Program-made: the position numbers and the translations under genes
Shown here: positions 1 through 9,319 of the stretch, in pieces
Position numbering within the stretch: position 1 is the stretch's first letter
How the letters are laid out: every line of letters starts with the position of its first letter
Source of the DNA: Chlorops oryzae
Taxonomy: Eukaryota; Arthropoda; Insecta; Diptera; Chloropidae
Assembly: GCA_020466095.1 (NCBI GenBank)
Contig: CM035807.1
Coordinates: 53,100,752-53,164,751 of the forward strand
DNA length: 64,000 nt
Direction: 5' to 3'
The notes under the pieces: model-generated
Told to the model about the DNA's origin: nothing
The model's database searches: none
What the model saw: only the letters and a program-made list of their open reading frames with translations

Positions 1-30
1 AGGGTTGCCGAATTAAAAAAAAAATATATA

Positions 31-965
31 TTCAAGCTAAGCATTGTAACAAGCGTTTTCCCAGAAGAACTTAAATCTGCTGCCGTTGTTCCTCTTTAAA
101 AGGAGGATCCATACCATATTCAAAATTATAGACCGATTTACTTGCTTTCTACGTTTTCAAAAGTTTTTTGCTTCTCTAGCAAAAACAAATTTTCTATGTC
201 CGGAACAGTTTGGCTTTAGAGCTGGAGTATCAACTGAAGATGCGCTTCTATATTTTAATTCTTATTAAATGAAAGGGTTGGATGGTAAAAAGTCTTGCGC
301 TTCTCTTTTTGTTGATATAACAAAAGCTTTCGATATGGTTGATCATAAAATTCATCTAGAAATAATGTACAAAATAGGGTCTATTTTTGACTGGTTTACT
401 TCTTTTCTCTTCCAGCGTTCACAATATGTAAAACATGGCAATGTCTAAAGTGATCGTTGTCACATTCAACTGGGCGTCCCACAGGGCTCAGTTTTAGGCC
501 TTTTTTTCTGATAAACATCAACCCAATTTTTTTTACAGAGTACTCGTGCAAAAATTACTGCCTTTTTGCATGACTTAGCCATATGCTATAGTTCTTTAAC
601 CCAGTTTCAATTGGTTTGTGACGTAAATCCCGATGTGCATGTCCTTAGAAAATAGTTTTTCGCCATAAGCTCAATATTAGCAACAAACCAAGCCTAATGC
701 ATTCTAGTCTTTCTTAACAACAAACTCCCAACTGTTGCATAATTTATCATGATCCATGGTGGGATCCACAATTTAACCAGCGCCTTTTTTGAAAAAGAAA
801 AGCGTAATCGAAAATGTTGTAAAATCGAGATAGTAAACTGTTTCAAGTACCTATTCTTTTTAATGCCTAGATATCTGTCTCTGTCAATGAAATTCAGTTT
901 CAATGAAGGAGCAAACCACATTAATAACAAATTAATTCTTACAAAAAATTTATTAATAGCAAATT
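31..965 (+). pseudogene. non-LTR retrotransposon reverse transcriptase remnant
   Basis: The translation in shifting frames follows the order of a Jockey/CR1-type reverse transcriptase. There is an entry segment (FPEELKSAAVVPL, then a GG-S-P-NYRPI-like stretch), then a GFRAGVS-type fingers motif at 215-240. A palm A motif LFVDITKAFDMVDH lies at 307-348, a G-VPQGSVLG-like motif at 470-500, a decayed YADD box (FLHDLAI) near 565-590, and a C-terminal thumb stretch ending in CKIEIVNCFKYL at 820-855. Stops and frameshifts interrupt it, and the second catalytic aspartate pair is lost. No ORF1 or endonuclease is visible, so this is probably a 5'-truncated dead copy. The left end may run beyond the window. 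Confidence 0.75.
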
Positions 966-1255
966 AAAACACTATGGATTTGAAAAAAAAAACCAATATA
1001 ACCAAAAATCCATTTTGTTCACTCGCAAATTGCAGTAACATTGTTGTATTTTTTGGCAGGACAATACAAGAGAAGACAACAATGTTATTGTAATTTGCGA
1101 GTTTTAATATTTGATTTGTTTCAATTCGACTAGAGTATTTTACTTTGTTATTGATAAATTTTTTCTTAAAATAAATATGTTATTAATTTGCTTTGCTCCT
1201 GCATTAAAACTCAATTTCATTGACAGGGACAGGATTGTAGACATTAAAAAGAATT
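851..1255. repeat. long imperfect inverted repeat with central hairpin
   Basis: The stretch 851-935 reappears as its reverse complement at about 1172-1254. The similarity continues inward through AT-rich sequence to a tight hairpin. The hairpin arms are 1022-1047 and 1076-1101, 26 bases each with a few mismatches, around a loop of about 28 bases. The left arm is the C-terminal end of the reverse transcriptase relic, so a piece of that relic was copied in inverted orientation. This could be a fold-back insertion or an inverted duplication made during repair. Confidence 0.75.
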
Positions 1256-1724
1256 TTGGCCCACCTATGTTCCGTGTATTCTATCTTCTTATTTTTCCTA
1301 CTTTAAAGATCTTGTTGCACAATTTTTTACTTATATTACATATTATAGATTCTGGCATTGAACACCGCTTTTTTTGTAGTAATAATGCCACCACTTCTCA
1401 TTCTTATTCTTATTATATGAAGTTCTTTATAACATAAATTTAAATTTAACTTTATTTTTATAAGGAATGAAGAAATAATAAGTAATAATAATAATAATCT
1501 ATACTTATACCAAAAAAATTTTTTTTGAGTCCCAGCCCGGCACGAACACAAATCGAACACTTCGAAAAAGCCCGGGACCGCACGAAAATATTTGAGTTAA
1601 AGCCCGGCCCGCACAGTGGTCCGAAACACCAATCTAGATGGAAAAAAGTCATAACTTGCTTTTTCGAAGGCGTATCAAAATCAAATTTTGCATGCGTAAA
1701 ATTGATATCTTAACATACGTCCAA
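1256..1724. other. unassigned sequence with a GC-rich triplicated motif
   Basis: No gene or complete mobile element was recognised. Within AT-rich DNA, 1530-1613 holds three loose copies of a GC-rich motif of the form GCCCGG-N-GCACGAA. The short ORFs here show no family resemblance. Confidence 0.4.
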
Positions 1725-2160
1725 TTAACCTAGTCCAACGATTTTCCAACTTTTTTATACCTTCCAAATACTAAGATTTTTCCAGGCCTCCGAAATACAT
1801 ATTAGTTTCCCATTCCACCTCTTCATTCGACGCAAAACCCTTACTAGACAGCCATCTTCTCAAGTTTCCAAACAGATAATAGTGGCTGGGAGCTAAATCT
1901 GGCGAGTACAGTGGTTGCGGCAACAATTATTACAATTTCAATTAGAGTCCCAATTCAACAATTTCGCCTGTGCGAAGAGCGATGTGTGAACTGGTGCATT
2001 ATCGTGATGAAAGAGGATTTTTATCTTCTTCAAATGCGGCCATTTTTCATAATCTCACCTTTTAAACGCCCTAATAATGCTACATAATATGCGCCCACTG
2101 TTTTGATGCTCCATGCTTCGTCCATGTTCACATATCGACGCAAAAACTCAAATGGATTGG
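1725..2160 (-). pseudogene. mariner transposase C-terminal relic
   Basis: Read on the minus strand, 2110-2160 gives the block FLRRYVNMDEAW, the first catalytic aspartate region of mariner transposases. Sequence at 1970-2020 gives a decayed HHDNAPVHTS block (second aspartate), and 1725-1830 gives the C-terminal WNGKL-type end. Many stops and indels are present. It is older than, and distinct from, the mariner at 3645-4939. No terminal repeats were found. Confidence 0.7.
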
Positions 2161-3460
2161 ACGACCTGATCGGTGTTCATCACTTGCGCTTGTAAGCACA
2201 GTGCAAAACCGCAGAGCAAACACAAAGCATTCAAATTGACCAAACACAGAGAAAAAGAACGGAGAATTTAAAAACAACAGAGCAGAAGCCGAGAAAATTA
2301 AGAATACCAAAACATTGCATTTTCGGAAAACGAACGGAAAATGGCACTTTGTATCGATTGTTAAAGCCCGTACGCAAAATTATTACCAGTTGCCCTTTTC
2401 ACTGCCAAGAATAAGCCACATACGCGATCAATTTAAAGACGGAAAAGTTTTAAGCAGCCTAGAACAGAAAAATTGCTGCCGCTCTTTTAAGGTACCGCCT
2501 AGAAACGTCACTCCGCATCCACGACGAAGTTACAGAGCAAAACGATCACGATTCGGTTACCAATAAAATAGCCAAGATGGCTACACATCCACAGAAATAC
2601 CTGAGCTGCCGTGTGGAAAAATCAAATCTCTACCGATATCTACATAATTGCTTTGCGTATGCGATAAAGACCGGGAATGAGTGCCAAACGAAAACCATGG
2701 TCATCTTACAGCACTTCATACCGGCATACGAAAAAATATCTCACGCGAAGCAGAACGCTATTTCTGGCTACGAATGTTCCACCGCATTCGGAAGTATAAT
2801 CTACATATGGAAACACCAAGCTAATAGTGTTCCAGGACAAGTATTAAAAAAAAGTTGGAACTTGTGCTAATTCGAAGTACAACAAACGAAGGAGTCGAAA
2901 AAGAATTTCGCTAGCAAATTTTAGCACCGTAGAGCGTGCCAAACGTTGATTTCACTGCCAATGGCACACAGTTCATACACCGCAGCTTAGAAAAATTCTT
3001 TAAAGAAATCGCACGATCAAAACAATAACGGCACAATATTTACAAAAAGGAGATTATCAAAATCGTCCGACAAAACCTCACAAAAGCTAGCCAAGAGCAA
3101 GCTCGACCCTATAACACCCGACGACGCGCATATAATAATCCAAAGGTCAACACGCACACAACGTATGACCAAAATTCAGAGGCCGGCTGAGAAAAAAAAA
3201 ACAAAATCGGTGCAACCAGGCGCAAGAGAAATCGCCTGATCGTGGCAACGAAACTTTGGCTCACAAGCGATCGAAGAACTTTAAATATGCTATTGAACGA
3301 CGAACAGTGGAATATGACCCCGATTCGTACGAATAATTAAAAAAATGAAAGCGAACCGATCGTGACGTACGTCCTACTATATTAAAGTGGGTAAGATTCG
3401 TCATCACTAACTGCGAGAAAAAGCGACAAAAAAGTTATCGCCTTCCAATGGGGAAGTTAA
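2161..3460 (+). other. unrecognised coding-like region with decayed ORFs
   Basis: Two ORFs of 83 and 97 codons (2315-2566 and 2577-2870) and further broken frames to about 3450 are less AT-rich than their flanks and look like eroded coding sequence. A segment at 2940-3110 reads in pieces as ANGTQFIHRSLEKFFKEIAR followed by RHNIYKKEIIKIVRQ, which resembles a structured helical protein. I do not recognise the family. It could be a decayed retroelement ORF or a retroposed gene. Confidence 0.3.
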
Positions 3461-3642
3461 AGTGCCCTTTTGCTTTCGTTTTGTTTGGGCCACGTCAACA
3501 TTAAAAATAACTTTTTGAGTTTGTTACGAAAAAATTTTCTTTTGTTTGAGAAAAACATTTTTCTGTTGAACCCTCCTCTTCAGGTGTTTTGCAATAAAAA
3601 AATTTATTTGTTTAAAACAAAAAAAGTTTTTGAATTTTCAAC
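3461..3642. other. AT-rich spacer left of the Himar-like mariner
   Basis: Homopolymer-rich AT sequence with no recognisable gene. Its right end may be the missing terminal part of the DINE-1-like repeat that continues at 4942, because the sequence on both sides of the mariner reads like that repeat when joined at the TA. Confidence 0.3.
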
Positions 3643-3644
3643 TA

Positions 3645-4939
3645 ACAGGTTGGCTGATAAGTCCCCGGTCTAACAAAGAAAAACACATTTTTTTTGTCAA
3701 AATTCGTTTTTATTATTCAACATAGTTCCCTTCAAGAGCGATACAACGATTATAACGACCTTCCAATTTTTTGATACCATTTTGGTAGTACTCCTTCGGT
3801 TTTGCCTCAAAATAGGCCTCAGTTTCGGCGATCACCTCTTCATTGCAGCCAAATTTTTTCCCTGCGAGCATCCTTTTGAGGTCTGAGAACAAGGAAAAGT
3901 CGCTGGGGGCCAGATCTGGAGAATACGGTGGGTGGGGAAGCAATTCGAAGCCTAATTCATGAATTTTTGCCATCGTTCTCAATCACTTGTGGCACGGTGC
4001 GTTGTCTTGGTGGAACAACACTTTTTTCTTCTTCATATGGGGCCGTTTTGCCGCGATTTCGACCTTCAAACTCTCCAAAAACGACATATAATAGTCACTG
4101 TTGATGGTTTTTCCCTTCTCAAGATAATCGATAAAAATTATTCCATGCCCATCCCAAAAAACAGAGGCCATTACTTTGCCAGCGGACTTTCGAGTCTTTC
4201 CACGCTTCGGAGACGGTTCACCGATCGCTGTCCACTCAGCCGACTGTCGATTGGACTCAGGAGTGTAGTGATAGAGCCATGTTTCATCCATTGTCACATA
4301 TCGACGCAAAAACTCGGGTGTATTGCGAGTTAACAGCTGCAAACACCGCTCAGAATCATCAACACGTTGTTGTTTTTGGTCAAATGTGAGCTCGCGCGGC
4401 ACCCATTTTGCACAGAGCTTTTTCATATCCAAATATTGATGAATGATATGACCAACACTTTCCTTTGATATCTTTAAGGCCCCTGCTATCTCGATCAACT
4501 TCATTTTACGGTCATTCAAAATCATTTTGTGAATTTTTTTGATGTTTTCGTCGGTAACCACCTCTTTCGGGCGTCCACTGCGTTCACCGTCCTCCGTGCT
4601 CATTTCACCACGCTTGAATTTTGCATACCAATCAATTATTGTTGATTTTCCTGGGGCAGAGTCCGGAAACTCATTATCAAGCCAAGTTTTTGCTTCCACT
4701 GTATTTTTTCCCTTCAGAAAACAGTATTTTGTCAAAACACGAAATTCCTTTTTTTCCATTTTTTTTCACAATAACAAAAGTTGCTTCACAAAAGACGCTC
4801 TATCTCACAAACTAATTGACTTACAGACGTCAAATTTCAACACGAATTATTTGAAGGTTGCCACTATATAAAAATAATATGCATTTAATACTAGCGACGC
4901 CATCTATGTGTCAGACCGGGGACTTATCAGCCAACCTGT
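3645..4939 (-). mobile_element. mariner transposon, irritans subfamily (Himar1-like), full length
   Basis: The terminal inverted repeats match over at least 27 bases: ACAGGTTGGCTGATAAGTCC at 3645 and its complement ending at 4939. They are flanked by TA target duplications at 3643-3644 and 4940-4941. The length is 1295 bp, as expected for an irritans-type mariner. The terminal sequence and the transposase are essentially those known from Himar1 of Haematobia irritans. The element carries one transposase gene on the minus strand with a single premature stop, so it is probably immobile on its own. Its ends look intact, so it could be mobilised in trans. Confidence 0.95.
3713..4759 (-). pseudogene. 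Himar1-like mariner transposase with one nonsense codon
   Basis: This is a DDD/D transposase that cuts and pastes the element at TA sites. From the ATG at 4757-4759 the frame runs 258 codons, meets TGA at 3983-3985, then continues in the same frame for 89 more codons. That gives 348 codon positions in all, the usual irritans-mariner length. Helix-turn-helix regions fill the first 110 residues. The catalytic motifs are TMDETW, HQDNAP and SPDLAPSD. Counting the stop codon as a residue, the last two aspartates are 34 apart (D34D). The family normally has serine where the TGA lies (CHK-S-L). The first fragment lacks the third aspartate and should be inactive. The near-perfect reading frame suggests recent arrival, probably by horizontal transfer. 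Confidence 0.93.
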
Positions 4940-4941
4940 TA

Positions 4942-5930
4942 AGCTCCGGAGATATAGACATATATATATATAGAAATGATCAGGATAAAAAACTGAATCA
5001 ATTTAGACATGTCCGTCTGTCCGTCCGTCCGTCTGTCCGCCCGTCCGTGGTCGGATCTCCTCCGAAACGGCTAGACCAATCAAGTCGAAATTTGGCACAC
5101 AGGTATATCGGGATCCGAGTATGATCCTTAGTAAAAATGGGAGACATCCGCCCACTGCCACGCCCACAAATGAATTTATTGTGTTTTCAGTAAAAATTCT
5201 TGTAACTTGCGAACCACTCAACACATTACATTGATATTTGGTGTGCTGGTAAACTACGAAAAGGGACATTTCCTGGCAAAAAATGGACGCCGCCCTCCTT
5301 GAGCCACGCCCACAAATAAGCCCAAAAATAAGGGCTTATCGTAACTTGTGAAGTAAAAGGCGTAGAAGCTTCAAATTCGCAGCATAGGTTGACCAAGGCA
5401 AATGAAAGGTGTAGGAACAAAAGTTTTTGTAGCCCGCCCACTGCCACGCCCACAAATAGAGAATTTTCATAACTTCCGAAGTAAAAAGCGTAGAAGCTTC
5501 AAATTCGCAACATAGGTTCACCAAGGCGAATGAAAGGTGTAGGAAAAAATTTTTTGTGGCCCGCCCACTGCCACGCCCACAAATGAATATTTTTCGTAAC
5601 TTCCGAAGTAAAAGGCGTAGAAGCTTCGAATTCGCAACATAGGTTCACCAAGGCGAATAAAAGGTGTAGGAAAAAATTTTTTGTGGCCCGCTCACTGCCA
5701 CGCCCACAAATGAAGATTTTTCGTAACTTCCGAAGTAAAAGGCGTAGAAGCTTCAAATTCGCAACATAGGTTCACCAAGGCGAATGAAAGGTGTAGGGAA
5801 ATAATTTATGTTGCCCTCCCACTGCCACGCCCACAAATAGAGAAGCAAAACATAGTGCGCTCATAATGTCGGGACGCTGGGTATTTCAAAGTCGGGCTTG
5901 ACCGACTTTAGCTTTCTTACTTGTTTATCT
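4942..5930 (-). mobile_element. DINE-1/INE-1-like non-autonomous Helitron repeat, copy 1
   Basis: It reads, from the minus strand, with a start AAACAAGTAAGAAAGC near 5927, followed by a GTCGG-C-AGCCCGACTTT stem. Next come tandem units built on GGGCGTGGCAGTGGGCGGG, a GACGGACGGACAGACGG microsatellite at 5010-5050, and a TGATC-TATATA block at 4950-4990. This layout matches DINE-1-type Helentron derivatives of flies. The right terminus (in element orientation) is cut by the Himar-like mariner. Related copies lie at 36736, 39594 and 47832. No protein is encoded, and the long ORFs across the array are repeat artefacts. Confidence 0.6.
5330..5840. repeat. tandem array of about 127 bp inside DINE-like copy 1
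   Basis: About four units start near 5434, 5561, 5688 and 5814. Each has CCCACTGCCACGCCCACAAA, then GTAACTTCCGAAGTAAAAGG, CGTAGAAGCTTC and CAAGGCGAATGAAAGGTGTA blocks. The units differ by a few substitutions. Shorter versions of the array occur in the copies at 36.8 kb and 47.9 kb. Confidence 0.85.
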
Positions 5931-5979
5931 TTCAACCTATCGAAACTTTTTTCCTTCTAAACGTTTTATTTATTTTCAG

Positions 5980-6164
5980 ACTCTTGGATTTCATCAAAAA
6001 CTCCCAAAATGGTCAATTGAGAGTGTGCTCTCTAAAAACATCGTGGCCATATTGCACTTGTTGGTGGCGCTAGTACGGCATTTTAGAGCCCCTATCCGCC
6101 TTCCTGAGAACGTCTTTATAACGGTTGTAATCGCACAAAAAAGTGGCGGAATATTAAATGCACA
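5980..6164 (+). CDS. parvin: parvin, internal exon (end of first CH domain and linker)
   Basis: Parvin binds integrin-linked kinase and F-actin in the ILK-PINCH-parvin complex at integrin adhesions. The exon follows a polypyrimidine tract and TTTTCAG and ends at CACA before GTAAGT. It starts in phase 0 and leaves two bases of a codon at its end. Its 61 full codons include AILHLLVAL and HFRAPIRLPENV, the hallmark end of parvin CH1, followed by a VVIAQKSGGIL linker. The next exon is at 49248, and the two join in frame and in register with known parvins. Earlier exons lie left of the window. No stop or frameshift is present, and the reading frame appears functional. Confidence 0.95.
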
Positions 6165-6905
6165 GTAAGTAATTTTCCCCCGTTTGGTGATTGAACATTT
6201 TTGTTTATAAAGTACGTATGGCTAACCAGATATATTTTCCAAAAAAAAAAAAACAAACATTGATGTCATAAAACTACATATCCGTGAAATTTCCCTTCAT
6301 AATTCTTTTTTGATTAACTAAGCGAATTCATCTTGAAAGCAGTGCTTTATCCAAATAAGTCATTAAACTTTGTGCCTTTCCAAAGTGCTCATTTATAATG
6401 CATATAAGGCTGACATTTTTTCTTTGTGAGTTCTAAACACTTCAGTTTCAAATTTGTCTTACCGATGCCTTTTGTTTTGGAGGGTAGAACGTAGTTAACT
6501 TTTTATGACAGAGTAAGTTTCATGTTTATTATTTGCATATTGGGTTGCTATACGCTGAAGAAAAACTTGGAAGTATTAAAAAATTACTTGCAAATTAGTG
6601 AGCCTTTAACTCAAATTGAAAAAATTTACTTCGAAATGTACATTTTCAACTTCCAGGATAAGCGTGGACCAATTGCAACCGCGAAAGTCCTGTGGAAGAT
6701 GTACGCACACTTAATTGAATACCACTACAGGAGCATTCCACGTACGGAACAAATTAAATTTTTTTATTTTATGAAAAGATTATTTTTATGTGCTCATATT
6801 AAGATACTTAACAGGATATAAGGTGCCCTTTCCAACATTTTTGAGTAATTATATTAGTTTTTGCCTGTTTGTACGGGACAAAAGTATCATTTTCTGTGGA
6901 ATGCT
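6165..6905 (+). other. intron start with a 99-codon ORF of unknown nature
   Basis: The only sizeable frame is 6522-6821 (99 codons, + strand). It starts at an ATG after a short hydrophobic run, and its middle part is rich in charged and aromatic residues (KRGPIATAKVLWKMYAHLIE). It matches no family I recognise and has no terminal repeats. It could be a fragment of a mobile-element protein or a chance ORF. Confidence 0.3.
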
Positions 6906-7285
6906 CCTATAGTATAATTTCGCGATCGGATTGATTTGAACCAATAGGAATGTTTATTTTATGATCACCAATATAGAAAATATTATTGGTTTCATGAACA
7001 TTCGGCACTGAGTAATTAGTATTAAAATCAATCAGTGCACCAACATAGTCTTTTCTAAGGTATATAGGAGTTAAATAATTTGTTGTAAGAATGGATGAAT
7101 TTCCAGTCGAAATCAATCGGACATGCTCTAGAAATCGAATCTCTATTAAATTTCCATTGAAATCACATTGATTTCGAATTTTTTTATTTGGATTCGATTT
7201 TTAGAGCATGCCGGAATAGTTTTTACATTTGAATAGGATTCAGGAGTAAACTGATCCAATTCGAAAACTTGAAATTCTTTTTATA
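6906..7285 (-). pseudogene. unknown protein remnant, possibly Polinton/DNA-virus-like capsid-type
   Basis: Minus-strand frames give about 37 codons, then one frameshift near 7176, then about 90 codons ending at the TAG near 6914. Residue patterns are clean: KTIPACSKNRIQI, then LIDFNTNYSVPN, then NIFYIGDHKINIPIGS. The order F-TYNS-PN, NN-F-Y and I-IP-GS resembles a family of insect and cnidarian proteins associated with Polinton/Maverick-type DNA elements. That resemblance is from memory and uncertain. There is one visible frameshift, so it is a relic. No neighbouring Polinton gene was found. Confidence 0.35.
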
Positions 7286-9319
7286 GTACATCATTTTATA
7301 AATTTTAGAGCTGTGTGTGGGGACAAAAATTATCGAAGATTTTCAGGTGTTTGTAAGCTGGTTGTAAAATTTAAAAACTTTAGTCCTGCAGAAGACACGA
7401 TAAATATCTCGGAACTTTTAAGAAACATGGCTTTTTCTCTTTTAATGATAAATTTCCTCCCACTGTACATATATCGATTATGGTATCCATAACTTTTGTT
7501 TATTCCCCTCTCTCCGATACCTTTTCTCCGTTACTCTTCCCTTCATTTTCAATTTACGAAAAGTATTCAACCTTCAATTATTTTGCATGCTCTTAATGTC
7601 TCGCTACGAAAACCTCCAATTGAAGCGCAGGCTTTATTCCAGTTACATATTTAACTTCGATCGGAAGTGTTTTTCCGTAGAGCTTGACTTAAATTTTCTT
7701 TACATCAACATCATATTGCGATCACTTAATACCTGATAAAAATAAAAAAATAAAAATAACAATAAAAAAAACTCACTAAAAATTGGCTAAAATTTTTTGT
7801 AGTCGGTACCAGCCAAGGCACCATTATCCCAAGTAACAGTTCGACTTATGGAGACTCCACCTTAAGGAGCACAAGAGCGAGATAGGGAAGTAGAGAGTGC
7901 TAATAGTCCTTTTCGATTCAGGGAGAAGTTAAAGCTAGGTAAGTTTGGGCTTTTGAAGTCGAGATGTGTTGCATCCAACAGTGTATTTATCTGAACACCG
8001 AGACTTGTATGTACGCACGTCAGATGAGTACACTGTTTTAGATACAATTGTGTCCTTTAAATATGTTTATAAAACGGAACTGCGAGTAGTGTAATTTAAT
8101 ATCCTTTATATAAGTGTATTTTTATACAAGTTTCACTTTCTTTACAATTAGACTGTATGCTTCTATCGTCGCGGCCCTTGGGTGAGTACGCTCGTAGCAG
8201 TCCTCTTCCAGTGCTCGAAGCACCGTTTATATTGATGGATATTGGTGATTTTGCAATCGTTTGTATCGCGTTAGACTCTTCTAGAACATCTTCCATAAGG
8301 TTTACTTCGAAATTTACCTGTGCATAGCTTAAGCAGTGATTACACTGTGCGACAGCAATTTTCGGGCCCAAACCAAACCAATTGCAAATGAAAGTACACA
8401 TGTGGAATAGTAAAACCTAAACTGGTTTTTGGTCTGGCAGGCTACAATTTTTTTTTACAGTGTATTAAAATTTCGCAATATTGGTCATATACCATACTAA
8501 AAAATATGGTAAATCTAGTATAAATATTGATTTTTCTTAAAATTCGTCTGAGAAGACTTTTAGTAAAATTCAATGACAAATTTTTTTGTAGAACATTTTA
8601 ACCCGTTAAACCCCACCGTTATGTGACTATTTAACCCAGTTTTCCAAAAACTGTTCAAAAGCCTTCTTAAACTGGGTATTAAAGGGTTAATATGTTCCAC
8701 AAAAATATTCCTTGGAAAATTTCACTGGGGGTTGTCAAAGACATTGAGCACCTATGGGTTAAACCTACTTGAGAAAAGTAGGTCTTATGAAATTGTTCTG
8801 AACTCTTTTTTTAACTTCACTTAAAAACAGTTTGAACGAATAAATGACAAACGTACGCTCTACGCTCACTAACTTCATACAGCAGCGTGCTCGATTGCAA
8901 TTGTTTAACACGTTGCGACATTGACTTAACTCGACTTGCGCTCGTAAATATTTAATATCTGCCAATCTAAGAAAGACTCCATCTTGGGAAAAATATATTT
9001 TCCGCTTAAAAGAATGGAGAATAAGCTGATATTTTTTTGAATGGATTTTACCTGGGGCTAAGGCATATTTTAACGGTTTAAAAAATATAATTGTTATTAA
9101 TATAATTTGTTTAAGAAAAAAAAATTTTTTTTAATTATATTTTAAAAGCTATTGTAACAAAGTACAAAATAAAAAAAACCCGACATTGATCCGATTAACA
9201 CAAGTCGAGATAATGCACTTGAATGACATGTTAATTAAATCTGTTCAATTGTATAGTATGCAATTTTTCATCCAATTTGAAGACATCGGTATTTTTTTTT
9301 ATTAAATCCGTACGGTTTG
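7286..9319. other. unassigned intron sequence
   Basis: No complete gene or element was recognised. The longest frame is 101 codons on the minus strand (8096-8401), with several cysteines near its start and no clear family. Poly-A and AT-rich stretches occur at 7735-7765 and 9110-9180. A short motif related to TTAACCCAGTT recurs at 8600-8770. It may be the remains of old insertions. Confidence 0.4.
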
